Notes: generated by a model from the sequence alone, not told the origin. DNA of 64,000 nucleotides from Betaproteobacteria bacterium (GCA_016720925.1 JADKJR010000006.1:186001-250000), one strand, 5' to 3'; shown: positions 9,748 to 19,588, counted from the stretch's first letter. A program made the numbers and translations.

Positions 9748-10326
9748 ATGACCACTATCGTTGTCGTAAAAAAGGATGGTCTGGTGGTGATCGCCGGGGA
9801 TACGCTGACCACATTTGGATCAACCCGGCTCGCGAGTGTCCACGACGCGGCGCCTGAAAAACTCCTGAAACACGGTGACACCTATTTCGGCATCGCCGGC
9901 AGTGCTGCCCACCAGCTGGTGCTTGAAAGCCTGTTGAAGAAGCACCCGGAGTTCAAATTCCACGGGCGCGAGGAAATCTACGAGAGTTTTCGCAAGATCC
10001 ATCCGATTTTGAAAGATGAAGCTTTCCTGAATCCCAAGGAAGAGGAGGACGATCCTTACGAGTCCTCGCAACTTACCGCGCTGGTGGTGAATTCCAGCGG
10101 CATTTTCGGGGTCTATTCGATGCGTGAAGTCTTCGAGTTCGACAAATTCTGGTCCATTGGGTCGGGACGCGATTTTGCGCTGGGCGCCATGTTCGCGGTG
10201 TACAAGGGGCGCAAGAGCGCCGAGGACATCGCCCGGATCGGCGTGCTGGCCGGTGCCGAGTACGATACCGGAACGGGATTGCCAATGAACGTGGCCACGG
10301 TGAAACTAAGTGCGAAAGCACGGTAA
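9748..10326 (+). CDS. Proteasome-type Ntn-hydrolase (HslV-like; possibly the betaproteobacterial proteasome homologue group)
   Basis: The 192-aa product begins MTTIVVVKKDGLVVIAGDT. Removing Met exposes Thr2 as the N-terminal nucleophile, as in HslV and 20S beta subunits; the Asp in AGDT and the Lys of the PEKLLK segment fit the catalytic positions. The core continues with YFGIAGSAAHQLV and an acidic insert (PKEEEDDPYESS), with WSIGSGRDFALGAM as the conserved Gly-rich segment. I choose ATG 9748 because a nucleophilic Thr must follow it; the frame from 9679 would bury it. No hslU ATPase is adjacent. The next gene follows with no gap. Membership in the BPH group is inferred, not searched. Confidence 0.75.
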   Translation: MTTIVVVKKDGLVVIAGDTLTTFGSTRLASVHDAAPEKLLKHGDTYFGIAGSAAHQLVLESLLKKHPEFKFHGREEIYESFRKIHPILKDEAFLNPKEEEDDPYESSQLTALVVNSSGIFGVYSMREVFEFDKFWSIGSGRDFALGAMFAVYKGRKSAEDIARIGVLAGAEYDTGTGLPMNVATVKLSAKAR

Positions 10327-10731
10327 ATGAGTGATGCGCCGCAGTCGGTGCGGCTCGACAAGTGGTTGTGGAGTGCGCGCTTTTTCAAGACCCGTCAACT
10401 GTCGATTGAAGCCATCAACGCCGGCCACATCGAGCTCAACGGTGATCGCGCCAAGCCGGCAAAATCCGTCAAGCCGGGCGATGAAGTGACGGTGCGCAAG
10501 CCGCCCTATGAATATATTCTGGTGGTAACCGCGGTATCCGAAAAAAGGGGCTCTGCAACTATCGCCCGCGAACTGTATTCAGAAACCGCCGAGAGCATCG
10601 CGGCCCGCGAAAAACTGCTTGCGGAACTGCGTGAAATGCCGACACCCATTTTCAAAGGCCGGCCGACCAAGCGCGACCGCCGTACGCTTGAAAACTGGCA
10701 ACGCGCTGCGTCACATGGCGACGATGAATAG
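10327..10731 (+). CDS. hslR: S4-domain RNA-binding heat-shock protein 15 family
   Basis: The 134-aa protein opens with the S4 fold (VRLDKWLWSARFFKTRQLS...AGHIELNG), followed by a basic C-terminal tail, as in Hsp15. That protein binds 50S subunits carrying nascent chains after heat stress and helps rescue stalled translation. The start codon directly abuts the stop of the proteasome-like gene (TAAATG), so the two are co-translated. This is consistent with, but does not prove, a shared protein-quality-control role. Confidence 0.88.
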   Translation: MSDAPQSVRLDKWLWSARFFKTRQLSIEAINAGHIELNGDRAKPAKSVKPGDEVTVRKPPYEYILVVTAVSEKRGSATIARELYSETAESIAAREKLLAELREMPTPIFKGRPTKRDRRTLENWQRAASHGDDE

Positions 10732-10761
10732 CCACGTTGGCCGGCGGGTTGCCGGTTTCTG

Positions 10762-11172
10762 TCAGCGCTTCAGGAACGCCGATAGTGCATCCTGCAGCAT
10801 GTTGTGATTGTCGGGCAGCTGCCCGTTGGGTGAAAGCTTGTCGATCATCTGCGGCAGCATGTCGGCGAGTCCGCCGGAAACTTCGCCGTGCGACATGCCA
10901 AGCTGCGAGGCGATATCGCGGATCTTGTCTGATCCCAGCGCGGACGCAAGCTGATCGGCGGAGATGGGCATGTTTGCGCCAGTGCCTATCCATGACTTCA
11001 ACTGATCGCCCATGCCGGCATTCTGAAATGAATTGATGAGGCCGCCCAATCCGCCGCCACCCGCATCGTTCTTGTTGGCCAGCATTTGCAGCGCAATTTG
11101 CAGCAACGGGTTATTGCCACCCTGCTGTTGGCCGCCCATCAGGCCGCCGAGTAATCCGTCCAGTAATCCCAT
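10762..11172 (-). CDS. YidB-family (DUF937) protein
   Basis: The 136-aa product has a Gly/Gln-rich N-terminus (MGLLDGLLGGLMGG), then the conserved segment ending in SWIGTGANMPISADQLASAL and a helical C-terminal half (DIASQLGMSHGEVSGGLADM), as in E. coli YidB. The function of the family is not established. The gene is convergent with hslR, with a 30-bp gap. Confidence 0.85.
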   Translation of the reverse strand: MGLLDGLLGGLMGGQQQGGNNPLLQIALQMLANKNDAGGGGLGGLINSFQNAGMGDQLKSWIGTGANMPISADQLASALGSDKIRDIASQLGMSHGEVSGGLADMLPQMIDKLSPNGQLPDNHNMLQDALSAFLKR

Positions 11173-11206
11173 GCTTTGCTCCTGTAAAAGGTGATTGAAA
11201 TCCCGG

Positions 11207-11950
11207 TCACTTTACGTCAAAACGAAAACCCAGACTGTGAACTTCTGTCTTCATTTGTTGCATTGCAACCGGCACCGCCTGCGGGTCGCCGCGGATTGAC
11301 AGCTCAATGATGCGTCCCGTCGGCCGATGCTGCGGAAGGCTGGAAAGTTTGGTCGTTGGAAAGCCGCTCACGATGCGGTTCATTGCATCGATCAGGTGAC
11401 TCTCGCCGGCATCATGAATGACAATGATTTCCTCGGCGAACGGCACTTGGTTAAACAGGTGCACGTAGCGGGTGTCCAACACCCAATCCAGCATCGGCCA
11501 GGCCATTTCCGGAAATCCCGGCAGGAAATGGTGATCGCCACAGGAGAATGCCGCGATCTGATTGTAGGGATTGGGAATGATGGTGGAGCCGACCGGGAAT
11601 TCGGCCATTTTCAGGCGATTGGCGGTGATCTCGAAATTGGGCTTGGCTTGCATTGCCGCGACGGCATCCGGGTGCTGGTGCAGTGCGACGCCCAGCGCGG
11701 CCGCGGCACATTGGCGCGTGTAGTCATCGGGTGTCGCGCCGATGCCACCGAAGCTGAAAACGATGTGATCCGTCGCAAAAGACTGTTTCAGCGTATCAAC
11801 AATGCGTGCCGGTTCGTCGCCGATGTAGTGTGCATAAGCCAGATCGAGCCCGCGCGTTTTCAGCGCCTCGATAGTTTTCGACAAGTGTTTGTCCTGACGC
11901 TTGCCCGCGAGGATTTCGTCACCGATGATGATCGCGCCAAAGGTTTTCAT
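11207..11950 (-). CDS. CinA N-terminal (MoaB/Mog-like) domain protein
   Basis: The 247-aa product starts MKTFGAIIIGDEILAGKRQD and carries the molybdopterin-binding-like motif FSFGGIGATPDDYTRQ. This is the CinA N-terminal domain, related to COG1058 enzymes that hydrolyse ADP-ribose or NMN-type nucleotides. The C-terminal nicotinamide-nucleotide amidase domain of full CinA is absent, so it is a stand-alone form. ATG 11950 aligns best with family starts. The enzymatic role is inferred from family only. Confidence 0.85.
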   Translation of the reverse strand: MKTFGAIIIGDEILAGKRQDKHLSKTIEALKTRGLDLAYAHYIGDEPARIVDTLKQSFATDHIVFSFGGIGATPDDYTRQCAAAALGVALHQHPDAVAAMQAKPNFEITANRLKMAEFPVGSTIIPNPYNQIAAFSCGDHHFLPGFPEMAWPMLDWVLDTRYVHLFNQVPFAEEIIVIHDAGESHLIDAMNRIVSGFPTTKLSSLPQHRPTGRIIELSIRGDPQAVPVAMQQMKTEVHSLGFRFDVK

Positions 11951-12044
11951 GCGGGGCATTCTCCGGGGCTACAGGAATTTGCGAAGGATCAACGTAACGC
12001 GCCAGAGGGCGGGCCCGTCAGATATCGAAGAAAGCTGAAAAAAC

Positions 12045-12110
12045 GTAAATCGCCATTTCACGGGCGTCTCCAGCCGTTTTTGCCCGGAAACGCCCGCCAG
12101 TGCTGGATAT
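12045..12110. repeat. 66-bp dispersed palindromic repeat, copy 13 (variant arm)
   Basis: It matches the reverse complement of the copy at 61600: ATCGCCATTTCACGGGCGTC on the left, then TTTGCCCGGAAA and CGCCAGTGCTGG. It lies directly behind the PEBP-family gene's stop codon at 12112. Confidence 0.65.
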
Positions 12111-12111
12111 A

Positions 12112-12741
12112 TCAGGACTTTACCTGTGGATTCAGCGTATAGATCCCGGTAACGGCCGATTCCGCCAGCACGTGTCCTTTCATGGCGGCACGCACATCCG
12201 GGCCGGTAAAGCGTCCCTCCACGGCAAGTTTGGCCACATCAAGCGCAAACAGCGTGAAAACATATCGGTGCGGGATCTCGTCATTCCATGGCGGGCATGG
12301 TCCATCGTAGCCGTAATAATCGCCACCCATATCGCCGTCACCCGCAAACCAGCTGGTGTAGTCGTTGACACCCTGGCGCGCGTCATGCGCCGCAGCCGGT
12401 CCCGGTTTTCCCCTGGCGACCACGCTCGATGAAAACTCACCCGGGGCGATACGGCTGACCGATGGTGGAAGGTCGATCAGCACCCAGTGGAAAAAATCGA
12501 CGCGCGGCAATGATGCCGGTACCGTGCGATCTTCCTTGTTGACGTCATCGCCCTTTGACGGCACGTCCGGGTCATGACAGATCAATACAAACGATTTTGT
12601 GCCCGCGGGCGCATCGCTCCACGACAACTGCGGATTGCGATTCGCCGACAGCGTCGCATGGGTCTTGGCGTCCATCGCGCAGAATGCATATTCGGCGGGG
12701 ATGGGTGTCTTGTCCTGAAAACTGGCGCTGGAGATTTTCAT
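12112..12741 (-). CDS. YbhB/YbcL-type PEBP-family protein
   Basis: The 209-aa member of the phosphatidylethanolamine-binding/Raf-kinase-inhibitor-like fold has ligand-pocket motifs CHDPDVPS near the N-terminal third and FFHWVLIDLP followed by a GDYYGYDGPCPPWNDE-like segment (conserved D-x-x-x-Y-x-G-P-x-P-P). The molecular function of the bacterial members is poorly known. ATG 12741 is preferred over an in-frame GTG three codons earlier. It follows the FKBP gene by 18 bp on the same strand. Confidence 0.88.
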   Translation of the reverse strand: MKISSASFQDKTPIPAEYAFCAMDAKTHATLSANRNPQLSWSDAPAGTKSFVLICHDPDVPSKGDDVNKEDRTVPASLPRVDFFHWVLIDLPPSVSRIAPGEFSSSVVARGKPGPAAAHDARQGVNDYTSWFAGDGDMGGDYYGYDGPCPPWNDEIPHRYVFTLFALDVAKLAVEGRFTGPDVRAAMKGHVLAESAVTGIYTLNPQVKS

Positions 12742-12759
12742 GGCGTTCACTTTCGACGG

Positions 12760-13780
12760 TCAGCCCGGTGGGAGTTCAACCAATTCAACATCAAAAATAA
12801 GCGTGCTGTTTGGCGGTATCACGCCACCCGCGCCGCGTGCGCCGTAACCATATTCGGCGGGAATGATCAGCGTACGCTTGCCTTTCACCTGCATGCCGAC
12901 TACACCTTGATCCCAGCCCTTAATCACGCGGCCAGCGCCAAGTTTGAAGCGGAACAGCTGATTGCGCGTGCGGGAACTATCGAACTGTTTGCCTTTTCCG
13001 CCAGGCAGGCTGGCGTCGTAAAGCCAACCGGTGTAATGCACCAGGACATCGTTGCCGGTGTCTGCTGCGGGACCATCGCCGACCATTTCATCGATTGCCG
13101 TAATCGCGGTGGGAGCGGAGGGCAATGCATCTTGCGGCTTGAGGCGGGCAATCGGCACGGCGGGCGCTGGCGGTGCTGCTGCCGGTGTCGGTGCGGTCGT
13201 TGCCGTTACGGGTGCCGCCGCAGCCGTGGTCACGGCGCTTCCCTTCATGTCCCGTGTACCGACGATGTCAAGCAATTCGACATCAAAAATCAGCGTGGAA
13301 TTGGCGGGGATTTTGCCGTCCCTTTCGCCATAGGCCAAAGGTGGCGGGATGATCAGTGTGCGCTTGCCTTTGGGCTTCATGCCGACGATGCCTAGCTCCC
13401 AGCCCTTGATGACCTTGCCGGCGCCCAGGAAAAACCCGTACGGCGCTATACGTCCGACAGAGGAATCAAATTTTTCACCCTTGCCTTGCGGTTTAGCAGG
13501 GTCATATAGCCAGCCGGTGTATTGAACCAGGATCGCATTGTCTTTCTCCGCTGCTTTGGCCTTCTTGTCGCCATGCTCAATGTCGATGATGGTAAGTTGC
13601 TTGCAACTGTTTTGGGCAGTGCCTGCTTGGAGGTCAGTTTCGTGATGGCGCCCGGTCCGTGGGCGCATGGCCTTTGTTGCATCCTCGGGTTTAGGCGGGT
13701 CCAGTCGCGAACGTTGCCGACCCAGACGCAGCAGTGGTCACGGCAGCCGTCAAAAGTGTCAGCGAGCGAACTGGATTCAT
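12760..13780 (-). CDS. Exported protein with two FKBP-type peptidyl-prolyl isomerase domains (frameshift near N-terminus)
   Basis: Two complete FKBP domains are joined by a Thr/Ala/Pro-rich linker. The first holds LVQYTGWLYDP, GAGKVIKGWELGIVGM and ANSTLIFDVELLDI; the second holds LVHYTGWLYDA, GAGRVIKGWDQGVVGM and PNSTLIFDVELVEL. Such proteins catalyse cis-trans isomerisation of Xaa-Pro bonds, here probably in the periplasm. A plausible signal peptide (MNPVRSLTLLTAAVTTAAS, ATG 13780) lies in another frame. Removing one base of the GGG at 13697-13699 joins it as TGP-PKPEDATKA and gives 339 aa. A second local frame change before the first domain cannot be excluded. Confidence 0.75.
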
Positions 13781-13850
13781 GAATATTCCTGAAAAAGAGA
13801 GTGGATCAATAACGAAATGAACAGCAGATTGCCGACAGGCGTTCGGCAGT

Positions 13851-15593
13851 TTAGCGGCCTTGTGCAATGCCTTCGCGCCGCGGATCGGCGCCGCCTTGCC
13901 AGCCATCTGAAGTGCGCATGATGCCATGTAAACCGCTGGTCAGATCAATTGCGCGCACCTCGTGACCGATAGACTTCAACGGGCCTATCAAGTTCTCGAC
14001 CGCCGTGCCTTTTTCGATTTCGGTCGCGCCGTTGCGGCTGCCGAAGTTGGGCAACGAAATGGCGGATTGGATATCCATGCCCCAATCCAGCGTGGCGACC
14101 AGCGTCTTGGCGACAAAATTGATGATGAACGAGCCGCCCGGGCTCCCGATGACCATGTGTAACCGGTCGTTCGCATCAAATACGAGTGTCGGCGACATGG
14201 CGCTGCGCGGTCGTTTGCCGGGATAGACAGCGTTGGCGACCTGGCGTCCATTGCTCATCGGGGTCATTGAAAAATCGGTCAGCTGATTATTGAGCAGGAA
14301 ACCCCGTACGAAGATTCGGCTGCCGAATCGCGATTCGATGGAGGTCGTCATGCTGACTGCATTGCCATCCCGGTCAACGATTGAAATGTGGCTGGTGGAC
14401 GGGAACTCGGGCGTGTCGCCGTCCGCCATTGTGACTGTTGCGCTTTTTGGTACGCCGGCTTCCGCGCGGCCCATCGATTTTTCGGGCCGTATCAGCTCGC
14501 TGCGCCGGCGATTGTAAGCTGCATCGGCGAGTTCCTCGACGGGCACCTGCGCGAAACGAACATCGGCCAGGTATCGCTCCCGGTCCGCATACGCGAGACG
14601 ACCAGCTTCAGCAAACAGATGCACGGCTTCCGTGGAATCCGGGCGCACCGCTTTCATGTCGAATCGCTCCAGCGTTTTCAGCATTTGCAGCACCGTCAGG
14701 CCGCCGCCTGGAGGCGGCTCGCCGCATACACGGTAACGGCGGTATGGCGCGCAAAGCGGATCAACCGTACGGGCGCGGTACGAGATGAGATCCTCTTCGC
14801 TGAGTGTTCCCGGGTTGGTCGCATGTCCGCGCACGGCGGCAACCATTTCTTTTGCCAAGGTGCCGGTGTAAAACGCGTCCGGCACTTCCTTGGCAATTCG
14901 GCGAAGGACGGCGGCGAATTCCGGATTTTTCAGAATTGCGCCGGTGGGTTTCGGTGTGCCGTCCGCAAGATGAAAGTCTTCCCGCGCCTTCAAGTCCTTC
15001 GATAATATTTTTTCGTTCGCAATATGGGTTTGCACGCGCGCGGACAGCGCGAAACCATTTTCCGCGAGTGCAATGGCGGGCTCGAACAGTGTCGCCCATG
15101 GCAGCTTGCCATGCCGTGCGTGGGCCATTTCCACCACCCGCAGCAATCCCGGAACGCCGACCGACCGTCCACCGATCACGGCGTCCTGATAGCGCATGGG
15201 CTTGCCATCAGCACCGATAAATAGTTCCGGCGTGGCGGCTTGTGGCGCGGTCTCCCGGCCATCGTAGGCACTGGTGATTTTTTTCAAAGCGTTGTAATGC
15301 AAGATGAATGCGCCCCCACCAATGCCGGACGCCTGCGGTTCCACCAGATTCAACACCATTTGCACGGCGATGGCGGCATCGGTTGCGCTGCCGCCACGTT
15401 CGAGCATTTTCAGGCCTGCGTCCACTGCCAGCGGATGCGCAGCGACCACCATGTACTTCGTCGCATGCGCGAGCTTTTTTTCCTGATAGCCCGAAGGCAA
15501 TTCAGGTGCAGGTCGCGGGGCCTGCGCCTGGGCGCCGAGCGCAAGCAAAGCGCCCGCGCAGGCAGGGGCCCGGCGAAGAACCCCTGCATTCAT
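13851..15593 (-). CDS. ggt: Gamma-glutamyltransferase / glutathione hydrolase
   Basis: The 580-aa precursor has a signal peptide (ACAGALLALGAQAQA). The T-S-H of FPSTSHISIVD contains the Thr that becomes the N-terminal nucleophile of the small subunit after autocleavage. GSPGGSFI (oxyanion region) and the large-subunit motif ASGIGGGAFIL are present. It cleaves glutathione and other gamma-glutamyl compounds in the periplasm. Its ATG overlaps the stop of the dehydrogenase gene upstream (ATGA), so the pair is translationally coupled. Length is normal. Confidence 0.92.
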   Translation of the reverse strand: MNAGVLRRAPACAGALLALGAQAQAPRPAPELPSGYQEKKLAHATKYMVVAAHPLAVDAGLKMLERGGSATDAAIAVQMVLNLVEPQASGIGGGAFILHYNALKKITSAYDGRETAPQAATPELFIGADGKPMRYQDAVIGGRSVGVPGLLRVVEMAHARHGKLPWATLFEPAIALAENGFALSARVQTHIANEKILSKDLKAREDFHLADGTPKPTGAILKNPEFAAVLRRIAKEVPDAFYTGTLAKEMVAAVRGHATNPGTLSEEDLISYRARTVDPLCAPYRRYRVCGEPPPGGGLTVLQMLKTLERFDMKAVRPDSTEAVHLFAEAGRLAYADRERYLADVRFAQVPVEELADAAYNRRRSELIRPEKSMGRAEAGVPKSATVTMADGDTPEFPSTSHISIVDRDGNAVSMTTSIESRFGSRIFVRGFLLNNQLTDFSMTPMSNGRQVANAVYPGKRPRSAMSPTLVFDANDRLHMVIGSPGGSFIINFVAKTLVATLDWGMDIQSAISLPNFGSRNGATEIEKGTAVENLIGPLKSIGHEVRAIDLTSGLHGIMRTSDGWQGGADPRREGIAQGR

Positions 15594-17074
15594 ACGTTCA
15601 GGCAGAGGTATTTGATCTCAAGATAGTCTTCGATGCCGTACTTCGATCCCTCGCGCCCCAGCCCCGATTGTTTGACGCCGCCAAACGGCGCGACTTCATT
15701 GGAAAGTATGCCGGTGTTGATGCCGACCATGCCGGATTCGAGCGCCTCGGCGACGCGGAACACGCGCCCGACATCGCGCGCGAAGAAATAGGAGGCCAGG
15801 CCAAACTCACTATCGTTTGCCAGCGCGATTGCTTCCGCCTCGGTGTTGAACTTGATGAGCGGCGCGATGGGTCCAAAGGTTTCCTCCTTCGATACCATCG
15901 CGGTCATCGGCACATCGGTCAACAAGGTCGGCTCGAAAAAGCGGCCACCCAGCATGTGACGCTTGCCGCCGAACAAAACCTTCGCGCCTTTCGCGATGGC
16001 ATCACTCACATGCGATTCGACCTTGAATAGTCCCTGCTCGTCGATCAGCGGGCCGACGTTCACGCCGGTGTCAGTACCCCGCCCGACCTTCAGGCCCGAC
16101 AGGCGGGCGCCAATTTTTTGCGCGAATGCGTCGTACACGCCGGCCTGCACGTAGATGCGATTGGCGGTCACGCAGGTCTGCCCCGCGTTGCGGAATTTGC
16201 ACAGCATGAGCGCATCCGCCGCGGCATCGAGATCGGCATCGTCGAACACGAGAAACGGCGCATTGCCGCCGAGTTCGAGCGAGAGCTTTTTGATGGTGTC
16301 CGCACTCTGGCGCATCAGGATGCGACCGACTTCCGTTGAACCGGTAAACGAAATCTTGCGCACGATGGGGTTTGCGCACAACTCCTTGCCGATGACGGAC
16401 GCGGATTGCGCGGAACCGGTGACCACGTTCAGCACGCCTTTGGGAATTCCTGCGCGGTGGGCGAGCTCCGCCATGGCGAGAGCGGAGAAAGGTGTCTGCT
16501 CGGCGGGTTTCAGCACCATCGTGCAGCCGGCTGCGAGCGCGGGGCCAGCCTTGCGCGTGATCATCGCATTGGGGAAATTCCATGGCGTGATCGCGGCGGT
16601 GACGCCGATCGGCTGCTTGATGACGATCAGGCGCTTGTCGGCCATGTGCGGAGGGATCACATCGCCGTAGATGCGTTTGCCTTCCTCGGCGAACCATTCG
16701 ACGAAAGATGCGCCGTACAGGACCTCGCCCTTGGCCTCCGTCAGCGGTTTGCCCTGTTCAGTGGTCAGGATGAGCGCAAGGTCATCGGCGTTCAGCAGCA
16801 TCAAATCAAACCAGCGACGCAGCAGACCGGAGCGCTGCTTCGCGGTCATGGCGCGCCAGGCGGGCAGTGCGACATTGGCAGCGTCTATCGCGCGCCGCGT
16901 TTCCACGCCCCCACAATCCGGCACGCTGCCAACCACGCGGCCATCGGCGGGATTATCCACATCAAAACGCATCCCCGAATCGGCCTCGACCCATTCGCCG
17001 TCGATGTAGCTTTGGGTGCGAAACAGGGAGGGGTCTTTCAGCGGGGGAATAGTCAGTTCGTTGGGGGCATTCAT
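15590..17074 (-). CDS. gabD: NAD(P)-dependent succinate-semialdehyde dehydrogenase family
   Basis: The 494-aa aldehyde dehydrogenase has the catalytic Cys in FRNAGQTCVTANR, the general-base Glu in LELGGNAPF, and cofactor-binding segments ITPWNFPNAM and SFTGSTEVG. Overall similarity is to the GabD branch, which oxidises succinate semialdehyde to succinate at the end of GABA degradation; glutarate semialdehyde is an alternative substrate. ATG 17074 fits the usual N-terminus, the longer frame being extra. No gabT aminotransferase is adjacent. Coupling to ggt suggests gamma-glutamyl or GABA-related metabolism, which is inference. Confidence 0.88.
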   Translation of the reverse strand: MNAPNELTIPPLKDPSLFRTQSYIDGEWVEADSGMRFDVDNPADGRVVGSVPDCGGVETRRAIDAANVALPAWRAMTAKQRSGLLRRWFDLMLLNADDLALILTTEQGKPLTEAKGEVLYGASFVEWFAEEGKRIYGDVIPPHMADKRLIVIKQPIGVTAAITPWNFPNAMITRKAGPALAAGCTMVLKPAEQTPFSALAMAELAHRAGIPKGVLNVVTGSAQSASVIGKELCANPIVRKISFTGSTEVGRILMRQSADTIKKLSLELGGNAPFLVFDDADLDAAADALMLCKFRNAGQTCVTANRIYVQAGVYDAFAQKIGARLSGLKVGRGTDTGVNVGPLIDEQGLFKVESHVSDAIAKGAKVLFGGKRHMLGGRFFEPTLLTDVPMTAMVSKEETFGPIAPLIKFNTEAEAIALANDSEFGLASYFFARDVGRVFRVAEALESGMVGINTGILSNEVAPFGGVKQSGLGREGSKYGIEDYLEIKYLCLNV

Positions 17075-17111
17075 CGTTTGGCTCCGTGTCGGATGTGAAA
17101 GTTTGTGGATG

Positions 17112-18450
17112 CTACGCGCCGTCGGCACGGCGATAGGATGAGAAATTGACTTGTACCCGCCGGTACGCGAGCCAGCCGGCAAGCGCTGCCTGGGCCAGCG
17201 CACTCAGGCTTTGCATCCAGGAGTTCGCGTGCCCGAAAGGAAACAGCAACTCCGCAGCCTGGGTCAGTCCGACCGCGAAAAGCAGCCCCGGCAGAATCCA
17301 GTCCAGTAGCAACATGTAAACGATCGTTGTACCCGCAACGCGCCTGGGCTGCGCGGCGGCGGCGAAAAAGAAATATCGCGGCATCGCGAAGGGCGAGCAG
17401 CACCGACGGCACGGGTGTCATCGCCAGCTCCTTCCACGCCGGATTTGCGCTTTGGGCGCCACTGACCGCGAGGAGGGTGGCGCACAGCGCCGCGAACAGC
17501 CACGTCACCGGCCAGCAAGGTACTTCCTGCCAGGCGCGCGTCCATTGTTGCAGCCTGATTTTTTGCGCAACGCGGCGCAATACCACCGGCCCGGTTTGCT
17601 CGGTGAACAACATCACGTAAGTGAACAGCAGGCCCGTCAGCAGGCCAGCGAACGACAATGCCGCCACCATTGAGACGCGACTGTCTTGCCGGGTTTCGCC
17701 TGTGGCAAACCCGGCACTGTAGGCTGTCACAAACATCAGGAACGCCACCCACACCCACGGCGTGGTGCGCACCGCCAGGCTTTGGCACATTGCCCGATAC
17801 GCGCCTGTCACGGCCCACGCTGCAAACGCGATGGATGACGCCAGCAGAAAGCTCATGCCATCGACATCGATCCCGTACCAAATCACCGCCCCCTTCGATC
17901 CGGACGCTCTCGCCACCGCGAACGGCACGATATACAGCAACAGAAACAGCGGCAGTATGCCGATCGAGCGCCGATGCGTGGAAGCGGTGGTACGCGACGT
18001 GTGCAGTGCAGCCGCGATGGCGGATGCGTGAAGCGTAACCGCGAGAAATATCAGGGAAAAACCCAGCTGCAACGGGGAGCGGATGTTGGTGGCCGATGCA
18101 GTGACCATGAAAACGCCAAGGCAAATCAGGCCGCCATACCAGGCGAACGCCGTCGAGCCGAACAACTTTCCCCACGCCATCGTCCACGGGCTCAGGGTGG
18201 AAAGGCGCTGCCAGTCCCACGTCTTGTCGAGCATTTCGTCGACAATCGAATTGCCCGCCAGCCGCGATCCCCAAAGCAGCGTAATCAGGCTGAAGCCGGC
18301 CAATCCCAGCCAGCTCACATGTTCGACGGCTTTCGGTTTATCGATGGCGGCGAGCGCCAGGAACGCCAGCCCGAGAACCGCCGGCATGGCCAGCAGGCGG
18401 TGGGTGGTAATTTCCAGCCAGAGATTACGGCGCAGTTCCGGATTCATCAT
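17112..18450 (-). CDS. ABC-2-type exporter permease (one frameshift)
   Basis: This polytopic membrane protein starts MMNPELRRNLWLEITTHRLL and has a region resembling ABC-2 permeases (NSIVDEMLDKTWDWQRLSTL). The apparent C-terminus in the starting frame is Arg-rich and non-membrane-like. The downstream frame instead continues a hydrophobic tail (VYMLLLDWILPGLLFAVGL) to a stop at 17112. One extra base in the AAAAA at 17364-17368 explains the switch, giving about 445 aa. Its ATG overlaps the ATPase stop by 4 nt. The substrate is unknown. Confidence 0.75.
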
Positions 18451-19430
18451 GAGGACGCCCGCTCCAGTGTGGCGACGGGCGGAGTGGATTTCATGGTGCG
18501 CAAATAGGACTCGTGAAGATTCTCGCGCTCGTCGGCAAAGCTGATGACGGGCAATTGGGCGTCGACCAGTGCGCGCAACAATGCGGCACGCGCCAACGCA
18601 TCGGCGGGAAGCGTCAGAATTGCCTGGCCGCTGACATCATCGCAACTCAGCAGTTGAACATTCGGCAGGGTGCCCGCCACGGCACCGACGCGTACCGCCA
18701 GCGTGTTACCGCCATCAGCGAACAAGGCGCGCACGCGAATCAGGCCGTCGGCCGCGTTTGCCTCGGCAAGCGAGCGGCTCTCGACGATGCGGCCGCCGCG
18801 CATCACCAGCATGTGCGTCGAGTACTCATCCAGTTCGGCGAGTATGTGCGAGGACACAATCAGCGTCATCCCGGACGCACGCAGTTGCTGGAACAGGCCG
18901 GCGAGTTCATGCCGCGCCTCGGGGTCAAGGCCTGAGGCCGGTTCGTCGAGGATCAGCAAGCCGGGCGAGTGAATCAGCGCCTGGCCAATCGCCACCCGCT
19001 GCCGCTGCCCGCGCGAGAGATTGTCGCTGGCCGCATCGAGTTTCGCGGTGAGATTGAGGCGCGTCGCGGTCAAGCTCACCGCCTGGTCAACATCCCGGTC
19101 GGCGAGACCCTGCGAGCTGGCCGCATACGCGAGGCACTGACGGACGGTGAGTGAAGCGTAGAGCCCGAAAAAATCCGAAAGGTAGCCGATGCGACGGTGG
19201 CATTCGCGCGGATGTTCGAGCACATCGATGCCGTCGACTTCAATGTCGCCTTCCAGCGGCTGGTCCAGCGCGGCCATGCACCGCAGCAACGTGGTTTTGC
19301 CGGCGCCATTCGGGCCGACCAGTGCCGTGACGCTACCGCGCGCGACGGAAAAACTCACATCGTCCAGCGCACGAACGCCTGGGTATTCGTACGTGAGATT
19401 GCGCACGCGAACGACATCAGTGGAAGGCAT
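18447..19430 (-). CDS. ABC exporter ATP-binding protein
   Basis: The 327-aa ATPase has Walker A GPNGAGKTT, signature NLSRGQRQR, Walker B LLILDEP and H-loop IVSSH. A C-terminal extension of about 90 residues beyond the ATPase domain is typical of ABC-2 export pairs (CcmA/NatA-like COG1131). It forms a two-gene operon with the permease. The divergent neighbours give no clue to the cargo. Confidence 0.9.
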   Translation of the reverse strand: MPSTDVVRVRNLTYEYPGVRALDDVSFSVARGSVTALVGPNGAGKTTLLRCMAALDQPLEGDIEVDGIDVLEHPRECHRRIGYLSDFFGLYASLTVRQCLAYAASSQGLADRDVDQAVSLTATRLNLTAKLDAASDNLSRGQRQRVAIGQALIHSPGLLILDEPASGLDPEARHELAGLFQQLRASGMTLIVSSHILAELDEYSTHMLVMRGGRIVESRSLAEANAADGLIRVRALFADGGNTLAVRVGAVAGTLPNVQLLSCDDVSGQAILTLPADALARAALLRALVDAQLPVISFADERENLHESYLRTMKSTPPVATLERASS

Positions 19431-19588
19431 CGACTATCCGGCGGTTTATGAACGGGGAACGGGAGTGTGGAAGGCAGGAAGAAAAGTATAGCAGTGCGCG
19501 GAAAATGTTTTGGCCCACGGCGACCACGCAGGGTCGCCGGTCCGTGGCGCGTCGGATGTGCACAGGCACATCCGACGAAACCCGCCAC

